A DNA stretch of 64,000 nucleotides from an uncultured Eubacterium sp. (GCF_934295145.1 NZ_CAKRAS010000001.1:1-64000); one strand, 5' to 3'; positions 52,222-61,153 are shown, counted from the stretch's first letter. Numbers and translations: made by a program. The notes: generated by a model from the sequence alone, not told the origin.

Positions 52222-53214
52222 TTGAAAAGTAGAAATATGAGAAAAAAAGCAGGTGCACTTGCAGTTGTGCTGGTGTGCAGTACATTTCTTGGTGCTTGCA
52301 GCAGTCCACTGGCGGCAATCATTTCCAAGCCGGTATTTAAGGTTGGCAGTGAAAGCTGCAGTCAGGAAGATGCGAAAGCAATTCTGATGAATTATCAGAA
52401 AGAGTACAGTAATCTGTACGGCATCGACATGTGGGAGCATGATTACGGACAGGAGCAGAGTCTGGAAGAATATATCAAAAATCTGACGCTTGCTCAGATG
52501 GCGCAGGTGTATACGCTGGATGTGATCGCTTCCGAAAAAGAAGTGACATTATCTGAGGATGAACAGAAAAAAGTTTCAGAAGCAGCCAAAACATATCGGG
52601 ATGGTCTGGATGACACGGAGCGTGAGTACATTGGACTCAGCGAAAAACAGACGGAAAAACTGTTTGAACGTTATGTGCTGGCAGAAAAACTGTATGAGAC
52701 TTTGAAAACAGAAGTAAATCAGGAAGTCAGTGATGACGAAGCCCGGGTGATGAAGTTAAAACAGATCTATACGACAGATCAGACAAAAGCGCAGACATAT
52801 CTGGCGCAGCTTCAGGGCGGAACTGATTTTGAGACACTGGCGCAGACCGCCAATGAAGCAGATAGTGTGGACATCAATGTGAACCGCACCACATTTTCTG
52901 ATGATGTGTCGGAAAAATTATTTGCGCTGACAGATGGCGGCATCACAGATGTGATAGAAATTGACGGTGGCTATTATATTTTTTACTGCAGCAGTGCTTT
53001 TGATGCGGAACTGACAGACGCGCACAAAAAAGATGTGCTGGAAAAACGTATGTCTGATGCAGTGACAAATACTTATGCAGAATATATGAATCAGTTGAGC
53101 TCCAAGGAAAATCAGGATGTATGGTCAAGTGTGACGGTAGATACTTCGCTGAAGCTTGATAGTGCATCTTTCATGGAAGTATATCAGCAGTATTTTTCTG
53201 CAGAACAACAGTAG
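52222..53214 (+). CDS. PrsA-like peptidyl-prolyl isomerase lipoprotein
   Basis: 330 residues. The signal peptide has the lipobox FLGAC (Cys about residue 27), so it should be lipid-anchored outside the membrane. A SurA-N-like helical part is followed by a degenerate parvulin domain (about 170-265) with VMKLKQIYTTD, GTDFETLAQ and GGYYIFYC. It may help fold exported proteins. The start is TTG 52222, 8 bases after AGGAGA; ATG 52237 is too far from it. The next gene encodes an exported cell-wall enzyme. Confidence 0.82.
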   Translation: MKSRNMRKKAGALAVVLVCSTFLGACSSPLAAIISKPVFKVGSESCSQEDAKAILMNYQKEYSNLYGIDMWEHDYGQEQSLEEYIKNLTLAQMAQVYTLDVIASEKEVTLSEDEQKKVSEAAKTYRDGLDDTEREYIGLSEKQTEKLFERYVLAEKLYETLKTEVNQEVSDDEARVMKLKQIYTTDQTKAQTYLAQLQGGTDFETLAQTANEADSVDINVNRTTFSDDVSEKLFALTDGGITDVIEIDGGYYIFYCSSAFDAELTDAHKKDVLEKRMSDAVTNTYAEYMNQLSSKENQDVWSSVTVDTSLKLDSASFMEVYQQYFSAEQQ

Positions 53215-53235
53215 CAGGACAGGGAAGTTATAAGA

Positions 53236-54861
53236 ATGAAACAATGGAAGAAACTTTTAGCTGTTGCATTGGTTGCAGGGACAGCCATGACCGGTTTTAC
53301 AGTACCGGCCATGGCGGAACCGACAGCAACTGAAACTACGACAGACAACAGCGGCAGTACAGATACAGATGAGACAGAGACAAAAGTACTGAACGGGGTT
53401 TGTAAAGATCTGGTGACCAATACATGGCATTTATATGTAAATGGACAAATTGATAAAACGGCAAATACCGTAGCAAAAAATGAGAACGGCTGGTGGAAGA
53501 TCACAAACGGTGATGTAGATTTTAAATATACCGGTGTGGCGAAAAATGAAAACGGCTGGTGGCGGATTGTCAATGGAAAAGTAGATTTTACAGCAAATAC
53601 CGTAGCGAAAAACGAGAATGGCTGGTGGGAAATCGAAGATGGCAAGGTTAATTTTAATTACAACGGAATTGCTGAAAACGAAAACGGCTGGTGGAAGATC
53701 GAAGGTGGCAAAGTCAACTTTAACTGCAATGGAATCGTAAAAGTCGGAACAGAATGGCTGAAGATCGAAGGCGGAAAAGTCAATTATAATTACACCGGCG
53801 TAGCAAAAAATGAGAACGGCTGGTGGCTGGTGCGCAACGGAAAAGTAGATTTTACTGCAAATACTGTAGCGAAAAATGAAAACGGCTGGTGGCTGGTGCG
53901 TGACGGAAAAGTGGATTTCACCGCAAATACCGTAGCAAAAAACGAAAACGGTTGGTGGAAGATCGAAAACGGAAAGGTAAACTTTAATTACAATGGAATC
54001 GCCGAGAATGAAAACGGCTGGTGGAAGATTGAAGGCGGAAAAGTCAACTTTAACTGCAACGGAATCGTGAAAGTCGGAACAGAATGGCTGAAGATTGAAG
54101 GCGGAAAAGTCAACTATAATTACACTGGCGTGGCGAAAAATGAGAACGGCTGGTGGCTGGTGCGCAACGGAAAAGTGGATTTCACTGCAAATACCGTAGC
54201 AAAAAACGAAAATGGCTGGTGGAAGATTGAGGACGGAAAAGTCAGCTTCAATTTTAATGGTGCAGCTGAAAATGAAAACGGTATCTGGTATCTCAGAGGA
54301 GGAAAAGTTGATTTCTCCTATAATGGAACAACCGTGTGGAATGGTGTGAAGTGCAAAGTAGTTAATGGTCAGGTTCAGTACGTAAAACCGGATGACACCA
54401 GAAAAGATGACAATAAAAATGATTCCAAAAATGACAGCGACAGCAAAGATAACAGTGATGATCAGAAATCAGATTATCTGTGGCCGTTAAACGGATACAC
54501 AACCTTAAGTTCAAAATTTGGATATCGCGTCTGCCCATATCATGGCTATGAATATCATGGTGGAATTGACATTCCTGCACCGGCGGGAACATCAATTAAG
54601 GCATGTGCAGCCGGAACAGTAATCAAAGCAGAATTAAGCAGCAGTTTCGGCAATAACATCGAAATTGATCACGGAAATGGCGTACATACGATGTATTTGC
54701 ATTGTTCCGCACTGAATGTAAAAGTGGGACAGAAGGTGGCACAGGGTGACGTGATCGGATATGTTGGAATGACCGGAGATGCAACGGGAAATCATTTGGA
54801 TCTTAGATTCAGAGTGAATGGAACCTATGTTGATCCGTTAACGATGGTGACACCGAAATAA
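53236..54861 (+). CDS. Exported M23-like peptidase with 22-residue cell-wall-type repeats
   Basis: 541 residues. Signal peptide (residues 1-27, cleavage after AMA), acidic linker, then 13 tandem repeats of 22 residues (79-364; consensus VAKNENGWWKIENGKVDF) and a partial one. A polar Asp/Lys/Asn linker follows, then an M23 (LytM-like) domain from about 414. The zinc motif HGGIDIP (H441, D445) and catalytic-type H489 (YLHCSA) are kept. The usual HLH is HLD (H520, D522), so a zinc ligand is replaced. The repeats probably bind wall glycan. Units 4-6 and 9-11 are identical, evidence of a 330-bp internal duplication. Confidence 0.88.
   Translation: MKQWKKLLAVALVAGTAMTGFTVPAMAEPTATETTTDNSGSTDTDETETKVLNGVCKDLVTNTWHLYVNGQIDKTANTVAKNENGWWKITNGDVDFKYTGVAKNENGWWRIVNGKVDFTANTVAKNENGWWEIEDGKVNFNYNGIAENENGWWKIEGGKVNFNCNGIVKVGTEWLKIEGGKVNYNYTGVAKNENGWWLVRNGKVDFTANTVAKNENGWWLVRDGKVDFTANTVAKNENGWWKIENGKVNFNYNGIAENENGWWKIEGGKVNFNCNGIVKVGTEWLKIEGGKVNYNYTGVAKNENGWWLVRNGKVDFTANTVAKNENGWWKIEDGKVSFNFNGAAENENGIWYLRGGKVDFSYNGTTVWNGVKCKVVNGQVQYVKPDDTRKDDNKNDSKNDSDSKDNSDDQKSDYLWPLNGYTTLSSKFGYRVCPYHGYEYHGGIDIPAPAGTSIKACAAGTVIKAELSSSFGNNIEIDHGNGVHTMYLHCSALNVKVGQKVAQGDVIGYVGMTGDATGNHLDLRFRVNGTYVDPLTMVTPK
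53470..54327 (+). repeat. Thirteen 66-bp in-frame tandem repeats
   Basis: Each 66-bp unit encodes a 22-residue WW-containing repeat. A five-unit block (330 bp) is duplicated: the units starting at about 53668 and 53998 encode the same order. Codon differences between copies show the duplication is not brand new. Confidence 0.88.
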
Positions 54862-54868
54862 TAGAAAA

Positions 54869-54978
54869 TTGAACGCAGAATAAGCATTCCCCCGCTTCAA
54901 GTGCGTAGAACACTAAGCGGTGGGTAGGGGGATGCTTATGTCAGGACAACTGAATTACGATAAAGCATGTAAATAGAA
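54869..54978. repeat. Dispersed element C, copy 1
   Basis: It starts TTGAACGCAGAATAAGCATT and ends TGTAAATAGAAA. The centre CCGCTT ... AAGCGG holds an inner AGTG / CACT pair. In this copy ATAAGCATTCCCCC pairs with GGGGGATGCTTAT, giving a long hairpin. It matches 63150-63238. Located between the convergent M23 gene and htpG. Confidence 0.8.
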
Positions 54979-55037
54979 ACCCTTTATTTTTCATCTAAGC
55001 AGGCGTTTTAGCCTGCGTGATGCAAAATAAAGGGCTT
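54979..55037. terminator. Bidirectional terminator between the M23 gene and htpG
   Basis: CCCTTTATTTT (54980-54990) / AAAATAAAGGG (55024-55034) outer stem, with GCAGGC / GCCTGC inside. It serves both convergent genes. Confidence 0.85.
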
Positions 55038-55071
55038 CATTAATACTACAATATAAAGTTGTTCTTAAAAT

Positions 55072-57129
55072 TTATTTATCAGCCAGAATCATCATAACCT
55101 CATTGCTTCGGTTAATGAATGCTGTCATAGCCTCTGGCGAAAGCGGCTGGTTGGAAAGCATAGCCAGATCATAAAGCTGTTTACAGAACATTGGTACATG
55201 TTCGCTATTTTTGTGATCAAGAATGTACTGAACCAGTTTGTTGTTGACATTCAGAACCAATGTCTCATTGCCACCGAACATGGACGGATCCATGCCGTAC
55301 ATATTGTACATCTTCATCATATCCTGCATACGGCGTCCCTCTTCGGAGAGTGTGATCATGGATGAGATAGAAGCGTCTTTTAATTTCTCTACTTTTACAT
55401 CCAGATTTTCTTTGCCAAGAGCGGTGCGGAATGTCTCTGTCAGAGTATCCAGTGCGGATTTCATATCTTCCTCAGATACTTCTTCTTTCAGTGCATCGGT
55501 TACATCAGCATCGATACGCATGAATTTGTAATTCTGATTCCGCTGCTCTAACTGAGTGATGAAGGAAGTATCAATGTTGTGATCAAGGATGACCGCGTTC
55601 ATGTCAGATTCCTTGAACATACGAATGTACTGTCCCTGCTGGTTCTTATCTGTTACATAGTAGATGGTCTCACGGGTATCTTTCTGTTCCTCCGTATTAT
55701 CAGCGTTATCATCGGTATTTTCATCTTTTGCTTCCGCTTCTTTTTCTTCTTTCTCTTTTAAAAGTTCCGGAAGCGTCATGTATTTGTCATTGATATCCTT
55801 GAAGAGGATGTAGTCGTTCATACGGTCACAGAATTTCTCATCTTTTAAACAGCCGAATTTGATGAACGGGCTGATGTCATCCCAGTATTTTTCATAGCTT
55901 TCTTTATCTGTCTTGCACATACCTGTGAGTTTATCAGCCACTTTCTTGGTAATGTACTCAGAAATTTTCTTGACAAATCCATCGTTCTGAAGTGCACTTC
56001 TGGATACATTCAGTGGCAGATCCGGGCAGTCAATGACACCTTTTAAGAGCATCAGGAATTCCGGAATGACTTCTTTGATGTTGTCTGCGATAAATACCTG
56101 GTTGTTATACAGCTTAATGGTGCCTTCAATGGAATCATACTCGGTATTGATCTTCGGGAAGTAGAGGATACCTTTTAAGTTGAACGGATAATCCATGTTC
56201 AGATGAATCCAGAATAATGGCTCTTTGTAATCATGGAATACATTGCGGTAAAATTCTTTGTAGTCCTCATCTGTGCACTCATTTGGATGTTTGGTCCAGA
56301 GTGGATGCGGATCGTTAATCGGAACCGGACGTTTTAAAATCTTTAATTTTTCCGTACGCGGAGATACTTCTACGATTTCTTTTTCGCCGTTCTCGTTTTC
56401 TTTTTCTTCTGTTTTGGCTTCTTCGATAATCGTCTCAATGACGGTATCTTTGTCTGTTTTCTCTTCCGGAAGAATGGTTTCATATTCCGGTTCTGCAGTT
56501 TCATTTACGAGATAAATCTCTGTCGGCATGAAAGAGCAGTATTTTGTCAGTACTTCTCTTGCACGGTATTCGTTGGCAAACTCCAGACAATCCTCATTTA
56601 AGAACAAAGTAATCTCAGTACCAACCGTTGTCTTATTACCGTCCTTCATATCAAATTCTGTACCGCCATCACATTCCCAGTGAACCGGTCTAGCACCATC
56701 CTGATAGGAAAGAGTATCGATATGAACTTCGTCAGCTACCATGAATGCAGAGTAGAAGCCAAGTCCGAAATGACCGATGATCTGATCGTCGTTGGATTTG
56801 TCTTTGTATTTCTCAAGGAAATCAGTTGCTCCGGAAAATGCGATCTGGTTAATATATTCTTCTACTTCATCGGCAGTCATACCAAGACCGTTATCGATAA
56901 ATTTTAATGTTTTTTCTGTCGGGTTGACACGTACTTCTACTTTTGCCTCGTAATCATCCGGCAGTGTGTATTCGCCCATCATATCAAGTTTTTTCAGTTT
57001 TGTGATGGCATCACAGCCGTTGGATACAAGCTCACGATAGAAAATGTCGTGGTCAGAATAGAGCCATTTTTTGATGATCGGAAAAATGTTGTCACTGTTA
57101 ATGGAAAGACTTCCGTGTTTGTTACTCAT
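55072..57129 (-). CDS. htpG: Molecular chaperone HtpG (Hsp90)
   Basis: 685 residues, cytosolic ATP-dependent chaperone dimer. The GHKL ATP-binding boxes are RELVSNGCDAITKL, KFIDNGLGMTADEV and IGHFGLGFYSAFMV. An acidic charged linker lies near residues 215-245, and the middle and C-terminal domains follow (NVSRSALQNDGFVKKI). Most bacterial HtpG are about 625 residues; the extra length lies in charged insertions near residues 215-245 and 475-500. ATG at 57129 has AGGAG 8 bases before it; a further ATG 9 bases upstream is less well placed. Controlled by a CIRCE element. Confidence 0.95.
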   Translation of the reverse strand: MSNKHGSLSINSDNIFPIIKKWLYSDHDIFYRELVSNGCDAITKLKKLDMMGEYTLPDDYEAKVEVRVNPTEKTLKFIDNGLGMTADEVEEYINQIAFSGATDFLEKYKDKSNDDQIIGHFGLGFYSAFMVADEVHIDTLSYQDGARPVHWECDGGTEFDMKDGNKTTVGTEITLFLNEDCLEFANEYRAREVLTKYCSFMPTEIYLVNETAEPEYETILPEEKTDKDTVIETIIEEAKTEEKENENGEKEIVEVSPRTEKLKILKRPVPINDPHPLWTKHPNECTDEDYKEFYRNVFHDYKEPLFWIHLNMDYPFNLKGILYFPKINTEYDSIEGTIKLYNNQVFIADNIKEVIPEFLMLLKGVIDCPDLPLNVSRSALQNDGFVKKISEYITKKVADKLTGMCKTDKESYEKYWDDISPFIKFGCLKDEKFCDRMNDYILFKDINDKYMTLPELLKEKEEKEAEAKDENTDDNADNTEEQKDTRETIYYVTDKNQQGQYIRMFKESDMNAVILDHNIDTSFITQLEQRNQNYKFMRIDADVTDALKEEVSEEDMKSALDTLTETFRTALGKENLDVKVEKLKDASISSMITLSEEGRRMQDMMKMYNMYGMDPSMFGGNETLVLNVNNKLVQYILDHKNSEHVPMFCKQLYDLAMLSNQPLSPEAMTAFINRSNEVMMILADK

Positions 57130-57228
57130 ACATATCACTCCTGTTTCTTTTTATAAATATTTTTGAAAAATTAACGTTTTTGGTTCAAAAATCCTGATGA
57201 AAAGAGGGACTTCTGAAAGCATAAATAC

Positions 57229-57257
57229 ACTATAATACTCGAAAAATGAAAAGTCAA
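57229..57257 (-). promoter_or_regulatory. htpG promoter (minus strand)
   Basis: On the minus strand: TTGACT (57257-57252), a 17-base spacer and TATAGT (57234-57229). CIRCE lies directly upstream of the -35. Confidence 0.85.
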
Positions 57258-57264
57258 TAGAAAA

Positions 57265-57291
57265 TTAGCACTCTTTGAAAATGAGTGCTAA
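57265..57291. promoter_or_regulatory. CIRCE element (HrcA operator)
   Basis: TTAGCACTC (57265-57273), 9 bases, GAGTGCTAA (57283-57291): a perfect match to CIRCE. It puts htpG in the HrcA heat-shock regulon, unlike Bacillus subtilis. It may also influence the divergent acyltransferase gene. Confidence 0.95.
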
Positions 57292-57303
57292 CAGAGCCCG
57301 CTA

Positions 57304-57393
57304 GCGGGCGATACTTCTTGAACTCGTTTCAAGAAGGGATAAACAAAATGAGCCAGAAAAGTAAATTCGTTTGCGGGCGATACTTCTTGAACT
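57304..57393. repeat. Two 21-bp direct repeats
   Basis: GCGGGCGATACTTCTTGAACT occurs at 57304-57324 and 57373-57393. The first copy continues into a hairpin (TTCTTGAA / TTCAAGAA, 57315-57336). They lie between CIRCE and the acyltransferase promoter. Confidence 0.8.
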
Positions 57394-57396
57394 TGC

Positions 57397-57425
57397 TTGC
57401 GGTTTTTGTAAAAAGACGGTATACT
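57397..57425 (+). promoter_or_regulatory. Promoter of the acyltransferase-aldo/keto reductase pair
   Basis: TTGCGG (57397-57402), a 17-base spacer and TATACT (57420-57425). Confidence 0.65.
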
Positions 57426-57462
57426 CACTACGGGATAAATATAAAAAAAGGGGTGAACAGAC

Positions 57463-58461
57463 ATAGCAGGAGAGAGAAATTATCATTTTGACAATATAAA
57501 GGCTTTGTTGATTTTTCTGGTAGTATTCGGGCACATGATCAGTACCTTTGCAGATACACCGGAAGTGGATGTTATTTATAAGATCATATTCAGTTTTCAT
57601 ATGCCGGCTTTTATTTTTGTATCCGGTTATTTTGCGAAAGTAGATCCAAAGAAAATTTTATCCAGGATTTTTCCACTGTACATTGTATTTCAGCTGCTTC
57701 GTTTTTTGCTGGATTTCATATTGGACAGTATCATGTGGGGACATCCGGTGAAAATCGACATGCAGTTTTTTACACCACGCTGGACGCTGTGGTATTTGAT
57801 GGCAATGATTATTTACCAGCTTTTGCTGCCGGTATTTGACACGAAAAACAAGCGGCACCGGGTGGCTTATCTGCTTTTATCAATGGTGCGTGGCATTGTG
57901 ATCGGTTACAATCCGGATACGGAAAACTTTATGGCAATGTCCAGAATTATGAACTTTTTACCGTTTTTTCTTGCCGGATATTATGAAAAAGATGGCGGAT
58001 TTTTTCTTCATTATGGGAAACAGAGAAATCCGAAAGAGGCAAAAATTGCAACAGCGTTTCTTGCAGTTGGAATTATTGCAGGGTTTATTTTGATCAGCAG
58101 AGTGAGTACAAGAAAGTTATTCTGGGGAACAGAAAGCTTTGATGGCGGTGTATATACCTGGTATACACGAATTCTGGCATGGATTATCGCCTTTTTGTGG
58201 ATCTGGATTCTGATTGTATGGGTGCCGACGAAACGGATTCCGGTGATAGAGACGATTGGAAAAAATACGCTGAGTGTTTATCTGTTACATACGGTCGTAA
58301 TTTTGATTCTGATGTATACGCCGTTTAATGACTGGATATTTAATAAGATTGGCTGGCAGCTGCTGATTTCAGTGGGACTGACACTGGGACTTTCCTGGAA
58401 TGGATTTGAACGGTTGCTGCGAAAAATTGCGATTCCGTATTATGGGAATCGGAAGAAGTAA
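57463..58461 (+). CDS. Membrane acyltransferase 3 family protein, apparently starting at ATA
   Basis: 332 residues with about ten membrane helices. The opening NYHFDNIKALLIFLVVFGHM and the FSFHMPAFIFVSGYF motif are typical of acyltransferase 3 proteins that O-acetylate surface sugars; the first has the usual catalytic His (GHM). In this frame no ATG, GTG or TTG exists between the stop at 57454-57456 and TTG 57505, and TTG 57505 would delete the conserved N-terminus. ATA 57463 sits 6 bases after GGGGTGA, a good ribosome-binding site. So either ATA is used or an ATG was mutated or misread. 15 bases before the next gene, one operon. Confidence 0.75.
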   Translation: MAGERNYHFDNIKALLIFLVVFGHMISTFADTPEVDVIYKIIFSFHMPAFIFVSGYFAKVDPKKILSRIFPLYIVFQLLRFLLDFILDSIMWGHPVKIDMQFFTPRWTLWYLMAMIIYQLLLPVFDTKNKRHRVAYLLLSMVRGIVIGYNPDTENFMAMSRIMNFLPFFLAGYYEKDGGFFLHYGKQRNPKEAKIATAFLAVGIIAGFILISRVSTRKLFWGTESFDGGVYTWYTRILAWIIAFLWIWILIVWVPTKRIPVIETIGKNTLSVYLLHTVVILILMYTPFNDWIFNKIGWQLLISVGLTLGLSWNGFERLLRKIAIPYYGNRKK

Positions 58462-58476
58462 GTTAGGAGCACGAAT

Positions 58477-59655
58477 ATGCAATATCGATATGACAAAGAA
58501 AAAAATCCAGTTTCCATGCTTGCCTTTGGATGCATGCGTTTTACAAAAGAAAACGGAAAGATCAATCTGGAAAAGGCAGAAGCTGAGATTCTGGAGGCCA
58601 TGAAGCTCGGGGTCAACTATTTTGATACTGCTTACATTTACAGTGGCAGCGAAGAAGCCATGGGAAAGATTTTTGAAAAAAATCACTGCAGGGAACAGAT
58701 TTACATTGCAGATAAACTGCCGCATTATCTGATCAAGTCCGCAGCAGGTCTGGAAAAGACGTTTCAGGAGCAGCTGCGCAGATTACGGACGAATTACATT
58801 GATTTTTACCTGATGCACATGTTGACCAATCTGGAAACATGGGAAAAATTAAAAGGCCTTGGCATTGAGGACTGGATCGCAAAGAAAAAAGCTTCCGGGG
58901 AAATTCACCGAATTGGTTTTTCCTATCATGGAAATACCAAAGATTTCTGTGAACTGGTGGATGCCTACGACTGGGATTTTTGTATGATCCAATACAATTA
59001 TCTGGATGAAAACAGTCAGGCGGGACGAAAAGGATTACAGTATGCCACGGCAAAGGGGCTTCCGGTGATGATTATGGAACCGCTGCGGGGCGGCAAGCTG
59101 GTGAATTTGCTGCCAGAAGAAGCAAAACAGAAGGTAGCAGCGCATCCATCCGGACGCAGTGCAGCAGAATGGGCATTTCGCTGGCTCTGGAATCAGCCGG
59201 AAGTCACAACGGTGCTATCCGGCATGAATTCCATTGAGATGGTGCGGGAAAATTGCCGGATCGCATCGGAGACGAAAGCGGGAGCCTTTACAGAGGAAGA
59301 GACAGCGTTTGTCAATGAATTAAAGGATGCGATTAATCATAGCATGAAAGTAGGCTGTACCGGCTGCGGTTATTGTATGCCATGTCCGAAAAATGTGGAT
59401 ATCCCGGGCACGTTCAGTTTTTATAATCTGATCTACAGTGAAAATAAAAAGACGGCCCGAAAGGGATATATGCAGTGTACAATTTTTCGGCAGACGCCGA
59501 CCAGCGCTTCCCAGTGTATTGGTTGTGGCAAATGTGAGCAGCACTGCCCGCAGGGGATTCCTATCCGCAAAGAGTTGAAAAATGCGTCAAAAGAACTGGA
59601 AAATGTGACGTATAAGCTGGCGGGGAAGGCAATACGGCTGTTGAAGTTGTGGTAA
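58477..59655 (+). CDS. Aldo/keto reductase with C-terminal 2[4Fe-4S] ferredoxin domain
   Basis: 392 residues. The N-terminal AKR barrel (1-270) has FGCMRF, the Asp/Tyr of YFDTAYIYSGSEEAMG, Lys in IADKLPHY and His in YLMHML, a complete tetrad. The C-terminal part has CTGCGYCMPCPKNVDIPG and CIGCGKCEQHCPQGI, two [4Fe-4S] sites. Such enzymes are common in anaerobes, but their electron partner and substrate are unknown. AGGAGC precedes the ATG. It is paralogous to the gene at 61925 and follows the acyltransferase closely. Confidence 0.88.
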   Translation: MQYRYDKEKNPVSMLAFGCMRFTKENGKINLEKAEAEILEAMKLGVNYFDTAYIYSGSEEAMGKIFEKNHCREQIYIADKLPHYLIKSAAGLEKTFQEQLRRLRTNYIDFYLMHMLTNLETWEKLKGLGIEDWIAKKKASGEIHRIGFSYHGNTKDFCELVDAYDWDFCMIQYNYLDENSQAGRKGLQYATAKGLPVMIMEPLRGGKLVNLLPEEAKQKVAAHPSGRSAAEWAFRWLWNQPEVTTVLSGMNSIEMVRENCRIASETKAGAFTEEETAFVNELKDAINHSMKVGCTGCGYCMPCPKNVDIPGTFSFYNLIYSENKKTARKGYMQCTIFRQTPTSASQCIGCGKCEQHCPQGIPIRKELKNASKELENVTYKLAGKAIRLLKLW

Positions 59656-59783
59656 TTAAACAAGAAAAAATTGTCCATATCAGAAGATACGGGCAGTTAT
59701 TCTGCAGTGACAGATTGACGCACCTAATTTTGAATGATACTATAACAACATCAAATGAAAGATACTGTTTGTCTATATAAGTA

Positions 59784-61064
59784 GTGGACAAGAAGATGGA
59801 GTATTTGCAGATGAATTGTACATTTATGCATCAGAATCTGCCAGTGGCAGAACTGGAATTAGATGATGCCAGCGGATTTATCAGAAAAATAAATAAGGTA
59901 TATCAACCGGAGCATTTACCAGTGGGAGTTTCTGTGAAAAAAGGTGTAGTGGATCGAGCGGCATTTAACCATTGGTGGGCAGACCGTTCGATTCCGGCGA
60001 GTCGATCAGGTGTCAGGGAAGCGTTGGAAACATTGGAGCTTGCAGATACCAAAATGCTTCTGGTGCGGTGTTTTGGATTGAGTTTGTCTGATCAGTATTG
60101 GATAAAACCGGAAAATACAATGCTGACATGGGAACAGGTAAACTTTTTTGACAATGATTTTTCGGATGATATGGGTGATGTATTGTTTGGAAGTCCGAAA
60201 AAGGAACCGGATTTTGATTTCAGTTCTCCAGATAATACATCCGATGGCTGCTTAAAAAAGCGTTGGAAGATTATCAATGGAAAGCGCTGCCTGATAAAAG
60301 GCGGAAGCAATCCGTTCCGACAGCAGCCATTTAATGAGGTGATTGCGTCTGAAGTGATGCAGAGACTTGGGGTAAATCATATTCCATACGAGGTAATCTG
60401 GAGTGAAGGTGTTCCGTATAGTATCTGCGAGGAGTTTATCACAAAAGATACAGAGCTTGTCAGTGCATGGCGTCTGATGCAGACACAGAAAAAAGACAAC
60501 AGTACATCGGTGTATCAGCATTTTGTAAATTGCTGTGAAGGTACAGGGATTGATGTGGTATCTGATTTGGATCACATGATTGTTGTCGATTATCTGATTG
60601 CAAATGAAGACCGTCATTTGAATAATTTTGGGCTGATTCGAAATGCAAAAACGTTGGAGTGGATTGGCAGCGCACCGATTTTTGACAGTGGTTCTTCTCT
60701 TGGATATGACAAGATGGCAGGAGAAATCCGTGCAGAGCGCGGTATTGTCTGCAAACCGTTTAAACGACATCATGAGGAACAGCTAAAGCTGGTAACCTCA
60801 TATGATTGGATCCCATTTGAAAACCTGATGGATGTGAAAGAAATGATATGTGAAGTTTTATCAGATGAACAGGCGCAGGAATTTATGGATGAACGACGTA
60901 TAATGGCGATTGCTGATTCGGTGGAGAATCGTATTCAAAAACTGAAGGAAGTGGCTGCTGATGTTTCCGGAAAAACAGTAAATATAAATACACAGAATTC
61001 TACACAGGATGATGTGGAAAAGAATATAGCAGAAGATTATACAGGAAAGAATAAAAAAGCATAA
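59784..61064 (+). CDS. Solitary HipA-like serine/threonine kinase
   Basis: 426 residues from GTG 59784, or 422 from ATG 59796; neither has a clear ribosome-binding site. The HipA-like kinase core shows RCLIKGGSNPFRQQPFNE (Lys and P-loop-like region), the catalytic ANEDRHLNNFGL and PIFDSGSSL (metal Asp). The N-terminal 120 residues are unlike HipA's usual N-domain. No HipB antitoxin-type helix-turn-helix gene is adjacent. In HipA the kinase phosphorylates glutamyl-tRNA synthetase; the target here is unknown. Orphan HipA-like proteins are frequent in Firmicutes. Confidence 0.75.
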   Translation: MDKKMEYLQMNCTFMHQNLPVAELELDDASGFIRKINKVYQPEHLPVGVSVKKGVVDRAAFNHWWADRSIPASRSGVREALETLELADTKMLLVRCFGLSLSDQYWIKPENTMLTWEQVNFFDNDFSDDMGDVLFGSPKKEPDFDFSSPDNTSDGCLKKRWKIINGKRCLIKGGSNPFRQQPFNEVIASEVMQRLGVNHIPYEVIWSEGVPYSICEEFITKDTELVSAWRLMQTQKKDNSTSVYQHFVNCCEGTGIDVVSDLDHMIVVDYLIANEDRHLNNFGLIRNAKTLEWIGSAPIFDSGSSLGYDKMAGEIRAERGIVCKPFKRHHEEQLKLVTSYDWIPFENLMDVKEMICEVLSDEQAQEFMDERRIMAIADSVENRIQKLKEVAADVSGKTVNINTQNSTQDDVEKNIAEDYTGKNKKA

Positions 61065-61130
61065 CATAATGTCATATAGAAAATGTCCGTGTCAAAAGAT
61101 GCGGATATTTTTTTGTATTCTGTTTTGAAA

Positions 61131-61153
61131 TTCATTGACTGCCAGTCAATGAA
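61131..61153. promoter_or_regulatory. Perfect palindromic operator of the TetR gene
   Basis: Arms TTCATTGACTG (61131-61141) and CAGTCAATGAA (61143-61153) around a single C: 11 bp each, perfect. It covers the -35 and part of the spacer, so autorepression by the TetR protein is likely. Confidence 0.88.

Noticed and set aside
53470..54327. CRISPR-like regular repeats
   Set aside because: The period is 66 bp, the repeats are in frame and encode a continuous exported protein; there are no unique spacers.
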